Part shown: positions 51,543-60,311 of the stretch, piece after piece
How positions within the stretch are numbered: position 1 is the first letter of the stretch
Layout: every line of letters starts with the position of its first letter
DNA from: Clostridia bacterium
Lineage (GTDB): Bacteria; Bacillota; Clostridia; Christensenellales; Borkfalkiaceae
Reading direction: 5' to 3'
Assembly: GCA_017457225.1 (NCBI GenBank)
Contig: JAFTHW010000001.1
Coordinates: 24,869 to 88,868, forward strand
DNA length: 64,000 nucleotides
Program-made: the position numbers and the translations under genes
Notes under the pieces: model-generated
What the model was told of the DNA's origin: nothing
Databases searched by the model: none
What the model saw: only the letters and a program-made list of their open reading frames with translations

Positions 51543-54500
51543 ATGAGAAAGATAACCAAAGTGTTATTGGCGATGTTGTTGGCGTGCTTCACGACCATCG
51601 GCTTGGCGGCTTGTAATTTTAAGTTGCCGTTCTTCGGCGGTTCGAGCAGCAGCGAACAGCAATCGTCCAGCAGCGCGTCTTCCGAAGCTCCCGCGGATGA
51701 ATCCGAATCGGAATCCGAAGCGGAATCTGAAGACAAAACCAGCTCAGAAGCGTCTTCCGAAGAACCCGACGACTCGTCGTCGGCAGTTCCTCCGGCGTCT
51801 TCCGAAGAACCCGACGACTCGTCGTCCGAAGTTCCCCCCGCTTCTTCTGAAGTGTCTTCGGAATCGTCTGAAGAGCCTGAGCCTGAAGTTCCCGTTGGCA
51901 TAGTTACCAGCGAGGATATGGGGTTAATCGAAGTAGGTGCGCAAGACTCGATCAATATTGCAGATTTCGACGAAGCGTACACGATCAAGAAGCTTTTCAA
52001 GACGGGTGCAGGAATTGAAATCGAATTGGACGTAGAACTTAGCGGTGACACCCTTTCGCTTGAAGGCTTGAATGGTGAATACGCAGTAGGCGCGTTCGAC
52101 GCAGAGGGCAACGGGCACAAGATCTACTTCGACGTATACGATCCCGAGGCGGAATTCGAGTGGAACGTAATCTCCGAAGATACGTTGACGCTTTCGCCCA
52201 GAGCAGGTCAAACGTCCCTTGCAAACACGACGCTTAGCGTTTACGACGGAGTTCCTAGCGTAGCGGAAGGCTCTTTGTATGAAGACGAAGAAGGCGAAGT
52301 ATATACGCCCAACGCAGACGCTACATATTATCAGGTAACGAGCACGGGCGTAGCGGAAGGCTACAACCTTTCGTTAATGCCTTTGCACAGCAAAGCGTAT
52401 TACGAACAGTTCGCGGCAGAAGGTCTTGCGGTCAGCTTCGATTACAGCCTTGCGTCCGCAACGAACGAAGGCGACAAGGAGATCACCGGTGTTTACGGCG
52501 GCGAGCTCAACGAATTGTATTGGAAGAAGATCACAATCGGTAACTGGTACTCGGTAGAAGTGAAGCTCGACTTGCTCCTTGAAAAGTGGGGTACGCTCGC
52601 TTCCAATGAAGGTATGTTGATCGTGACGAACGGTTACTATCATTCCGAAGGTAGCCCCGTTTGGGGAGACAACGTATGTACGGACAGCGTATTGTACGTT
52701 GGTAACGTAAAGGTAGATGTTTTCGTGGATACGTCGCTTAAGGGCGATGAAGATCCCGCAACGATCGTATGGAATACGGCAACGAAGACCAAGACGGTTA
52801 CGAAGACCGCGGATAGCTGGGGTGGCGACCTCACGGTTACGGCGGTAACGGCGGCAGACCTTCCCGTAGCATATAATGGAGAAGCGACGAATTTCCTGAA
52901 GATTTCAGGATTGTGCGGTAACAAAATAGTGATTGCACCTGACGAGAAACTTGCTCATTACGAAGCGTTGAAAGGCAAAGGCTACATCGTAGCATTTGAT
53001 TATTTGCTTTACACGAACGGAGAGGCATATCCCGCCGCATTGGTATTTCCGGGTGTGAGTGGTCAATATCAGACGAAAGGCGACGAATGGTGTACGCGTG
53101 GTGATGGTAGTCAAATTGGTTTTGATGCGAATACGGAAGGCGCAAACAACACGTTGTATCTTGACAATTTGTTAGACGGTACGACGGCGTATGTAATGTA
53201 CACGTATGACGCACCCGACGGCTATGAAAACTGGGAATTGTACGTAGGTAACTTCCGTATTATCGATCCCAATGCAGGGGAAGAACCTCCCGTAGATTCT
53301 TCTGAAGTAGTAGATTCTTCTGAAGTGGTAGATTCCTCTGAAGTAGTGGATTCTTCTGAAGTAGTAGAATCCTCTGAAGTTGTAGAATCTTCCGAAGTAG
53401 TAGATTCTTCTGAAGAGGAAGAAACGTGGTGGACGTGGAATACGATTAACGCAGAAAAGACCGGCGCGGCGTTTACCTCGAACGGTACGGTGAACGCGTG
53501 GTATGGATCGGTAACGTATCATAAAACGTATGCCGGAAAAGAAAACGTTTACGCGATCACGACGACGGATAACGCGGCTCAGTTCAACGGTATTTCGATT
53601 ACGGCAAAGAATGAGAAATCCTATTACGAGGCTATTTTGGCGGCTGATCCTAACGCGAAAGTAACGTTTAATCTGTATTGGGAAGATTTGATGGGCGTAG
53701 ACCAAATTACGGTCAACAAAGAAGTTTCGTATCATAGAGATAATTTAAAGGATACGACTGCGAACGTATGGCAAAAGTTCGAAGTATCGCTTTCGGTATT
53801 GCTTACGAACTGGGATAAACAAGGCGTAGGCGACGACGGTAACGGAGCGTCTGCGGCATTGGTAGGCTTTAACGCTACTGATTATAAAAAGATAACGGGA
53901 AATTACACTATTTATATGGCGGATTTGGCGATCGAAACGACGGCAGAATTTGGCGGAGCGGAAACTCCCGATCCCGAAGAATCCTCCGAAGTAGTTGATT
54001 CTTCCGAAGTGGTAGATTCCTCGGAAGAAGAATCTTCCGAAGTAGTAGAATCTTCTGAAGTAGTGGAATCTTCTGAAGTTGTTGAATCTTCCGAGGTAGT
54101 AGAATCTTCCGAAGTAGTGGAATCCTCTGAAGTAGTGGAATCTTCTGAAGTAGTGGAATCTTCTGAAGTAGTGGAATCCTCTGAAGTAGTAGAATCTTCC
54201 GAAGTAGAAGAATCTTCCGAAGAGGAAGAATCCACCGAAGGGTTCGTATGGAATACGATTAACGCGGAAAAGACCGGCGTTGACTATATGTGTAATGGTT
54301 CGGTTAAGAATTCGTGGGGTACCATTGAATATTTGGAAAGCTACGCGGAAGCAACCGACGTTTATAAAATAACGACGACGGATAACGCGGCTCAGTTCAA
54401 TGGTATTTCGATCAAGGCAATGTATGAGAAATCCTATTACGAAGACATTTTGGCGGCTGATCCTAACGCGAAAGTAACATTCAATCTGTATTGGGAAGAT

Positions 54501-54812
54501 TTGATGGGCGTAGACCAAATTACGGTCAACAAAGAAGTTCATTATCATAGAGAAACTTTAAAGGATAAGACTCCGAATGTATGGCATAAGTTTGAAGTAT
54601 CGCTTTCGGTATTGCTTACGAATTGGGATTACCAAGGCGTAGCAAGCGCAAGCTGGGGCGGAGCAGATGCGGTATTGGTAGGCTTTGACTCTAGTACGTC
54701 AACGGTAACGGGAAATTACACTATTTATATGGCGGATTTGGCGATCGAAACGACGGCAGAATTCGGTGGAACGGAAACTCCCGCTCCCGAAGATTCTTCC
54801 GAAGCAGCTTAA
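51543..54812 (+). CDS. Large multi-module surface lipoprotein L4
   Basis: 1089 residues from ATG 51543 (GGAGG). Lipobox GLAA|C24; Ser/Glu/Asp linker to ~115. About four copies of the shared ~170-residue module follow. Copies 3 and 4 are near-identical (WNTINAEKTG, TTDNAAQFNGISI, YWEDLMGVDQITVNKEV, FEVSLSVLLTNWD, NYTIYMADLAIETTAEFGG). They are separated by tandem six-residue SSEVV(D/E) linkers (18-bp DNA repeats at ~53298-53420 and ~53980-54230). I see no wall-anchor motif. A glycan-binding or scaffold role is plausible. MPE1 follows by 24 bp. Confidence 0.86.
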   Translation: MRKITKVLLAMLLACFTTIGLAACNFKLPFFGGSSSSEQQSSSSASSEAPADESESESEAESEDKTSSEASSEEPDDSSSAVPPASSEEPDDSSSEVPPASSEVSSESSEEPEPEVPVGIVTSEDMGLIEVGAQDSINIADFDEAYTIKKLFKTGAGIEIELDVELSGDTLSLEGLNGEYAVGAFDAEGNGHKIYFDVYDPEAEFEWNVISEDTLTLSPRAGQTSLANTTLSVYDGVPSVAEGSLYEDEEGEVYTPNADATYYQVTSTGVAEGYNLSLMPLHSKAYYEQFAAEGLAVSFDYSLASATNEGDKEITGVYGGELNELYWKKITIGNWYSVEVKLDLLLEKWGTLASNEGMLIVTNGYYHSEGSPVWGDNVCTDSVLYVGNVKVDVFVDTSLKGDEDPATIVWNTATKTKTVTKTADSWGGDLTVTAVTAADLPVAYNGEATNFLKISGLCGNKIVIAPDEKLAHYEALKGKGYIVAFDYLLYTNGEAYPAALVFPGVSGQYQTKGDEWCTRGDGSQIGFDANTEGANNTLYLDNLLDGTTAYVMYTYDAPDGYENWELYVGNFRIIDPNAGEEPPVDSSEVVDSSEVVDSSEVVDSSEVVESSEVVESSEVVDSSEEEETWWTWNTINAEKTGAAFTSNGTVNAWYGSVTYHKTYAGKENVYAITTTDNAAQFNGISITAKNEKSYYEAILAADPNAKVTFNLYWEDLMGVDQITVNKEVSYHRDNLKDTTANVWQKFEVSLSVLLTNWDKQGVGDDGNGASAALVGFNATDYKKITGNYTIYMADLAIETTAEFGGAETPDPEESSEVVDSSEVVDSSEEESSEVVESSEVVESSEVVESSEVVESSEVVESSEVVESSEVVESSEVVESSEVVESSEVEESSEEEESTEGFVWNTINAEKTGVDYMCNGSVKNSWGTIEYLESYAEATDVYKITTTDNAAQFNGISIKAMYEKSYYEDILAADPNAKVTFNLYWEDLMGVDQITVNKEVHYHRETLKDKTPNVWHKFEVSLSVLLTNWDYQGVASASWGGADAVLVGFDSSTSTVTGNYTIYMADLAIETTAEFGGTETPAPEDSSEAA

Positions 54813-54836
54813 AGTATAACGGAAAGGAGATAAAAA

Positions 54837-56288
54837 ATGAAAAATTGGAAAAAAATTCTTTCTTTCGCATTGAGCGCAATGTTCGCTCTCTCCTGCGCTT
54901 CTTGCGCAGTGAGCGACGCAACGCTCAACAAAGCGGACGCAAATAAAGCGAACACGCAAACGACGACTCCTACTACGGATACGACGGAAACCCCCGAAGA
55001 AACGGTAGAGGACGAATTTACGCCCATCTTCCGTATGGCGGTTATGTCCGACGTACACGTAACGCCCAAATACAACCCCACGCTCGGCGCAAACTTCGAG
55101 AAAGGTATCAAAGCGGCTTATACCTATGCGGAAGCGCAGGAATATAAGACGTTGGACGCGCTCGTAGTGACGGGCGACTTGACGCACAGCCCTGAAAACG
55201 ACACAGGAAGCTATCAATCCTACCGTGATATCGTTTTCAGAAACGTAAAGCGTGAAACGACGTATATGGATATGCTCGGCAACCACGACTTGTATTCCAA
55301 CGAGACGACGAACGGCAGAGATGATTATATGGATCACGTCAATTCCAACTTGGATCAGTACCACGTTGTAAAAGGCTTCCATTTGATCTCCCTGTCCACG
55401 AAAAACGGTAACGGTCAGGTTATTAGATCTCAGGCAAATTGGATGAGCGAAAAGATGGCGATTTCCAACGCGGAAGATCCCAACAAACCCATCTTCACGT
55501 TCCAGCACCAAAAGATCGCGGACACCGTTTACGGTTCCAGCGGTTGGAACGCTTCGGAAAGCTCCGGTCTTTTGATGGATACGTTCAATCAATATCCTCA
55601 GGTAATCAACTTCTCCGGTCACTCCCACTCCCAGACGATCACGACGCGTTCGATCTGGCAGGGCGGCTTCACGGCATTGGAATCCGGTCCTTTCGCATCC
55701 GTAGGCTTCGATATAGCAGACAGATACGCGGGGATTCCTGCGGAAGCAGCGTTTGAAGTGCCCGTTGCGAAAGATGCGGCGGCAGGGTATTTCAGAATCG
55801 TAGAAGTAGACGCGCAGAACAGAGTTCGCATTTACACGATCAACCGCGAAACGGCGGAGCTTTCCAAGACTCCTTCCACGCTTGACGATCCTAACGAAGT
55901 ATGCGTATTCAAGATCGACGAGCCGGGTAACCCCGACAGCTTCATTTACACGGACGCAAGAAAGGACACGGCTGCTGCTCCCTACTTTGTAGAAGGCGCG
56001 GCAATCGAAGTATTGGAAACGACGGCAACGTCGGTGCAAGTACAATGCCCTCAGATGCTTGACGAAAGCCCTCTGTATTACAGATTAGACTTAACGGATG
56101 CGGACGGCAACGTAAGCTCCCGTTATATGATCGACCAGTTCTATCACGGTGTAAACGCGGATACGGAAACGTACACGCTTAGCGGTTTGACGGCTGCTAC
56201 CGAGTACACGGTAACGATTACCCCCGTAAACATTTGGGGTATCGAAGGTACTGCGCTCACCAAGACGGTAACGACGGCGAACGCATAA
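54837..56288 (+). CDS. Lipoprotein metallophosphoesterase MPE1 with C-terminal FN3-like domain
   Basis: 483 residues, lipobox CAS|C23 and a Thr-rich linker. The calcineurin-like phosphoesterase motifs are in order: SDVHV (D72, H74), VTGDLTH, LGNHDLY, QHQKI and SGHSHS. The last ~95 residues look like a fibronectin-III domain (YRLDLTDADGNV, AATEYTVTITPVNIWGIEG). The enzyme faces outward; the substrate (nucleotide, phospholipid head group, teichoic or sugar phosphate) is unknown. It is in one transcript with L4 and is a paralogue of MPE2. Confidence 0.9.
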   Translation: MKNWKKILSFALSAMFALSCASCAVSDATLNKADANKANTQTTTPTTDTTETPEETVEDEFTPIFRMAVMSDVHVTPKYNPTLGANFEKGIKAAYTYAEAQEYKTLDALVVTGDLTHSPENDTGSYQSYRDIVFRNVKRETTYMDMLGNHDLYSNETTNGRDDYMDHVNSNLDQYHVVKGFHLISLSTKNGNGQVIRSQANWMSEKMAISNAEDPNKPIFTFQHQKIADTVYGSSGWNASESSGLLMDTFNQYPQVINFSGHSHSQTITTRSIWQGGFTALESGPFASVGFDIADRYAGIPAEAAFEVPVAKDAAAGYFRIVEVDAQNRVRIYTINRETAELSKTPSTLDDPNEVCVFKIDEPGNPDSFIYTDARKDTAAAPYFVEGAAIEVLETTATSVQVQCPQMLDESPLYYRLDLTDADGNVSSRYMIDQFYHGVNADTETYTLSGLTAATEYTVTITPVNIWGIEGTALTKTVTTANA

Positions 56289-56309
56289 TTGAACACAAGA
56301 ACGACGAAA

Positions 56310-56331
56310 GCGGTGTTGATCTCAACACCGC
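56310..56331 (+). terminator. Hairpin after MPE1
   Basis: GCGGTGTTGA / TCAACACCGC with a two-base loop. T-rich sequence follows only after some distance (56332-56360). Confidence 0.6.
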
Positions 56332-56424
56332 AATCGTTGTTTGTGTAAACTTTTTTTTAACGGCAAAAGAAGTCACGATAGAATCAAATCGTGGAAATCC
56401 GTTTGTGGATTCACGATGGAAGAT

Positions 56425-56515
56425 TGGGAAGCGTACGCTTTCCAAGACGTCTACAACCGCAAACGCATAACTTAGAAAACAGTGGAAGCGGTGTTGAGTA
56501 CAGCACCGCTTCTTT
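56425..56515 (+). pseudogene. Remnant of a duplicated MPE 3' end and its terminator
   Basis: TTTCCAAGACG, ACAACCGCAAACGCATAA (near 56440-56470) repeats the last codons of MPE1 (ACCAAGACGGTAACGACG then GCGAACGCATAA). It is followed by a similar hairpin GAAGCGGTGTTG/CAGCACCGCTTC (56485-56512). This suggests deletion of a third MPE copy between two homologous ends. Confidence 0.65.
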
Positions 56516-56523
56516 GATATAAT
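56494..56523 (+). promoter_or_regulatory. Promoter of the MPE2 operon, overlapping the preceding hairpin
   Basis: TTGAGT (56494-56499, in the hairpin loop), an 18-bp spacer and TATAAT (56518-56523). Confidence 0.55.
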
Positions 56524-56544
56524 AAATCCATAAGGAGAAAGTTT

Positions 56545-58038
56545 ATGAAAAACGCACGGAAACAACTCCAAAAAACGCTAGCGCTCGTATGCGCTGCGTG
56601 TTCTTTTTCCGCACTTTTCGGTTGCGCGAGCGCGCAAAGCCAAGAAATCGCGCCGCCTAATGCAGAGTCGTTACAAACGGCGTTTTTAGAGCAGGCGGAT
56701 GCTCCCGCCGAGGACTTTATTCCCGTATTCCGTATGGCGGTTTGTTCGGATATCCACATCGGAACGAGCGGTTGTTCGGAGAAATTCGATCAATTCTTTA
56801 AAACCACGTACGCGTACGCGGCAAACAACGAAACGTATCAAAAAGTGGACGCGATCGTCGTGACGGGCGATCTCACGCAAAACCCGCACCGGAGGCCGAA
56901 TAGCTATGCCGAGTATCGTGGAATCGTGCAGAGAAACTTACAACGGGAAACGGTCTATCTCGATCTGCTTGGCAATCACGATTTATACGGAATAAGCGAA
57001 GAATATTACGGGATCGGGTTGGAGCTCTACAAAGAAAATATCGGCGAGGAAACCGACCGCCACGTTACGGCGAACGGCTTCCATTTAATCGCGCTCTCCA
57101 ATCCCAACGAATTTGCGGAATACACGAAAGACCAGATCGAATGGTTGAACGCCGAGCTTGACGAAGCGGCGATAGACGATCCTAAAAAACCTATTTTTAC
57201 GTTCCAGCACCAAAAAGTGGCGTCCACGACGTTCGGCTCGGGCGGTTGGAACGCATCGTATCATTCCAAAGCCTTAAGCGAGGCGTATGCGAGGTATCCC
57301 CAAGTCGTCAATTTCTCGGGGCATTCCCATTCTCCGGCGACGTCCCCTCGATCCATTTGGCAGGGCGAGTTTACGGCGTTGGAAGCGGGTCCGTTCCTGA
57401 GTGTAGGCGTGGATGACGAGGACAGATTTTATTATCTTGGCGACGGCGCAGGGATCAAGATAAACGGAGAATCGTTCGGGTACAGCACGACGGGTAAGAA
57501 CGCGCGGTATTACCGTATTGTAGAAGTGGACGCTCAAAACCGTGTCCGTATCTATACGATCGACCGCGAAACGGGGGAATTCGCCAAAACGCCCTCGACG
57601 CTTGATGATCCCGAAACGGAGTTGATTTTCGAGATCAACGACGTGACCGATCCCACTACGTTCACATACACGGACGCAAGACGGGATACGGCGAAAGCTC
57701 CTTATTTTGAAGAGGGGGCGGAGCTGAAAATCGTGAGAAATCAAGTCAACGCAGACGGTACGGTATCGGGTATGGAGCTCGGATTCCCGCAAATGCAAGA
57801 CGAATTTTGCCCCTACCTTTACAAGATCGAATGGAGTTCCACGGACGGAGTTTCTTGGGATAAGCAAACGGCGTACGACTGCGACGAGTTTTTAGGCGGA
57901 GAGAATATTCCTTACGAAACCGTGCATATCGGAAAGATGCGTCCCGGGGTAGAATACGAAATCAAAGTAACGCCCGTAAACCTTTGGGGAATCGAGGGCG
58001 AGCCTTTGATTCAAAAGGTAACGGCGGCGAAAAAATAA
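56545..58038 (+). CDS. Lipoprotein metallophosphoesterase MPE2
   Basis: 497 residues, lipobox LFG|C27, no long linker. The motifs match MPE1: SDIHI, VTGDLTQ, LGNHDLY, QHQKVAST and SGHSHSPA, with the same WNAS, SIWQGEFTALE and VDAQNRVRIYTIDRETGE blocks and a C-terminal FN3-like domain ending VTPVNLWGIEGEPL. The central part has an insertion near GAGIKINGESFGYSTTG. AAGGAGAAAG fixes the start. It heads an operon with the PTPS-related gene (33 bp gap) and L5. Confidence 0.9.
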   Translation: MKNARKQLQKTLALVCAACSFSALFGCASAQSQEIAPPNAESLQTAFLEQADAPAEDFIPVFRMAVCSDIHIGTSGCSEKFDQFFKTTYAYAANNETYQKVDAIVVTGDLTQNPHRRPNSYAEYRGIVQRNLQRETVYLDLLGNHDLYGISEEYYGIGLELYKENIGEETDRHVTANGFHLIALSNPNEFAEYTKDQIEWLNAELDEAAIDDPKKPIFTFQHQKVASTTFGSGGWNASYHSKALSEAYARYPQVVNFSGHSHSPATSPRSIWQGEFTALEAGPFLSVGVDDEDRFYYLGDGAGIKINGESFGYSTTGKNARYYRIVEVDAQNRVRIYTIDRETGEFAKTPSTLDDPETELIFEINDVTDPTTFTYTDARRDTAKAPYFEEGAELKIVRNQVNADGTVSGMELGFPQMQDEFCPYLYKIEWSSTDGVSWDKQTAYDCDEFLGGENIPYETVHIGKMRPGVEYEIKVTPVNLWGIEGEPLIQKVTAAKK

Positions 58039-58071
58039 TCGAAAAACGGAAAGGAAAGAACGGCAGACAGA

Positions 58072-60285
58072 ATGAAAGAGTTTTGGAAAAATTTTTATAA
58101 AACTAAATATTTCCACCTGATTTTATGTCTGTTATTAACGGGGATAGCGGCGCTGTTGTTACTCCCTTATCTTTCGGCGGATCGACACTCGGGACACGAC
58201 ATCAAATACCATTTCAGCATCATTCGTTCCCTACTGATTGCGTGGGACGAGGGGAATTTTAATAGCAAGATTATGGAAAACATCGGCGGCGACTACGGGT
58301 ACGGCACAGGATTGTTCTATTCCACCCTGCCCGCTTCCGTCTGCGTGATCTTGATGCGAGTCTTCCACGCGTCCTTTGTCGGCGCGTTGTATATCGAGCT
58401 GTTTTTGTTGTTTGCGAGTTCGGCGCTCGTCACGTATTTTTTCCTACTCCGCGTATTTCGCGACGGCAGGGTTGCGGCGATCGGGGCTTTCACGTATCTT
58501 TGCTACCCGTATTTTTTATGGGACGTTTACGTGCGCTTTGCGTTTTCCGAAGTCTTTATTATGCTCGCCGTTCCCTTGATCGTATGGGGCGTGTACGAAC
58601 TCATACACAAAAACAATCCCAAGGCGTTTTTGCCTCTGTTCGTATCGGGCTACGTTTTATCGATATTCTCGCACTTGACGATGACCGTGTACGTGACGCT
58701 GTTTTTAATCGTATGGCTTTTGCTGGAATTCAAAAAGACCTTCCGCAAACAAACGATCCTCTTCTTTGTGTTGGGAACGGTAATCGTACTCCTCATCTCC
58801 GCGAGCTTCTATATCCCGATGCTCGACAATTATTTTGTAACGGACGCGGATAGTATGAGCAAAACGGCGGAGCAGATCAAAGTAAACAGCCGTAAATATT
58901 TTACCGAAACGATTTTAACGTGGGACTTTTCCTTTAGCTTTTGTATTGCGGTGACGTACGTTTTATGGTACGCGTTCCGCGGACGAGGAAAGCGCACGGC
59001 GGCAACGACTTGTCTTCTCATCGTGTCCCTGTTGATCCCGTTTATGTATTCGCATTTCTTTCCTTGGAAGATTATGCCCAACTTTTTAAGAATGATCCAA
59101 TACACGTTCCGCTTATTGATCCTGTCGGGAATTACGACTTCGCTTGCGCTCGGGATCATGTTACAGGATGTATTTTTCCGAGTTAAAAAGCAGCCCGAAA
59201 CTTCTTTGTCGGAAGCTACGGAATCTACGGATACGGTGGAAGAAGAAACTCCCGTTGTCACCGAAGAAACGCAGGAAAAGAAAACGAAGCGAACCGTTTT
59301 TCCTAAGGGCAAGAAACAAATACTGCGCTGGATCTCGAACATCGCCTCGATCGTGGTTTTGAGTTGCAGTATGGTCTATTGCGTGTACGTGGGGTATCAA
59401 CACAACTCCGCGATGCCGAAATCCCTGTTCAACAACGCAGGCTCGACGACGTTTGATTCAGACGGAGTCGAAGAACTCACGGGGTATAGCGAATTCGAGG
59501 GGCTTGGCACGAACAAGCACGGCGACTATTTCCCGAAGAACTGTAACAGAACGTACGTCTATACCCGTTTACGGAGCACGTTGATCGGCGGCGGAAATCT
59601 ATCCGTTTCCGAGCTCGGCGCATACGCAGGATTGGAGCAGGTCTCCTTTTTAGCGTCGAAAACGGAAAATTCGGCGTACACGCTTTTAAACGTCCCTTAC
59701 GAGGCGTTCGAGGGAGTAGAGGTATACCGCTATACGACGAACAAGGACAATAAACAGCTTTCCATCACAGCGGAGAGCGCGTCGGAGGGCGCGAAAGTCC
59801 GCTTGACGATGGACAAATACGGAAAGGACAGTAAAATCATTTTGTCCTATAAAAACGCTCCGAAATTCAAGCAATGGTTACAGGAAACGGCGTTCGGCGT
59901 ATTGACGCTTGAGGGCGACGTGGCGGCAAGCGAACTCGTCCGCGAAAAAGCGGGTAAATACTCGGTCAACGTAACGGTGTCAAAGGGTTGCGGAGTGATC
60001 GAACTTCCCTCATTTTATTATAAAGGCTACGAACTCAAATTCGTTACGGAGGAAGGTTACTCGTACGCGATCGAGCCTACGCACGGCAGGAACGGATTTA
60101 TCGAAGCGACGTTGGATTACAGCGGTACACTGTACGTGGAATATGACAGCGCGGCGGAAACGGTATCGTACGTATTGAGTGGTTTTGGCTGGGCGGCGCT
60201 TTTAGGTGCAATCGTTTGTATGGCACTTCCCAGCGGAACATTTTCCAAGCTTATTAAACGAAAGGATCGGGAAACCGAGGAATAA
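58072..60285 (+). CDS. PTPS-related (PF10131-type) multi-pass membrane protein
   Basis: 737 residues. Roughly ten or more helices span residues ~15-430, and one helix sits at the C-terminus. The family signature is SGHDIKYHFSIIRSLLIAW followed by GGDYGYGTGLFYSTLPA. This is the 6-pyruvoyl-tetrahydropterin-synthase-related membrane domain, which has a GT-C glycosyltransferase-like layout. The C-terminal extracellular beta-rich part (~440-700) resembles YfhO-type lipid-glycan transferases. It may decorate a surface glycan or lipid. A Thr/Glu/Lys-rich cytoplasmic loop (~365-405) is unusual. Confidence 0.82.
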   Translation: MKEFWKNFYKTKYFHLILCLLLTGIAALLLLPYLSADRHSGHDIKYHFSIIRSLLIAWDEGNFNSKIMENIGGDYGYGTGLFYSTLPASVCVILMRVFHASFVGALYIELFLLFASSALVTYFFLLRVFRDGRVAAIGAFTYLCYPYFLWDVYVRFAFSEVFIMLAVPLIVWGVYELIHKNNPKAFLPLFVSGYVLSIFSHLTMTVYVTLFLIVWLLLEFKKTFRKQTILFFVLGTVIVLLISASFYIPMLDNYFVTDADSMSKTAEQIKVNSRKYFTETILTWDFSFSFCIAVTYVLWYAFRGRGKRTAATTCLLIVSLLIPFMYSHFFPWKIMPNFLRMIQYTFRLLILSGITTSLALGIMLQDVFFRVKKQPETSLSEATESTDTVEEETPVVTEETQEKKTKRTVFPKGKKQILRWISNIASIVVLSCSMVYCVYVGYQHNSAMPKSLFNNAGSTTFDSDGVEELTGYSEFEGLGTNKHGDYFPKNCNRTYVYTRLRSTLIGGGNLSVSELGAYAGLEQVSFLASKTENSAYTLLNVPYEAFEGVEVYRYTTNKDNKQLSITAESASEGAKVRLTMDKYGKDSKIILSYKNAPKFKQWLQETAFGVLTLEGDVAASELVREKAGKYSVNVTVSKGCGVIELPSFYYKGYELKFVTEEGYSYAIEPTHGRNGFIEATLDYSGTLYVEYDSAAETVSYVLSGFGWAALLGAIVCMALPSGTFSKLIKRKDRETEE

Positions 60286-60311
60286 AAAATAAACAAAGAG
60301 AGGAAAATACG

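Noticed and set aside
53980-54235. CRISPR-like short repeats
   Set aside because: Units are contiguous 18-bp coding repeats without spacers, in frame inside L4.
53745-56045. Long minus-strand frames opposite L4 and MPE1 with YYFRGF-type repeats
   Set aside because: The repeats are the reverse complement of the SSEVV linker codons; the plus-strand genes have signal peptides, ribosome sites and catalytic motifs.
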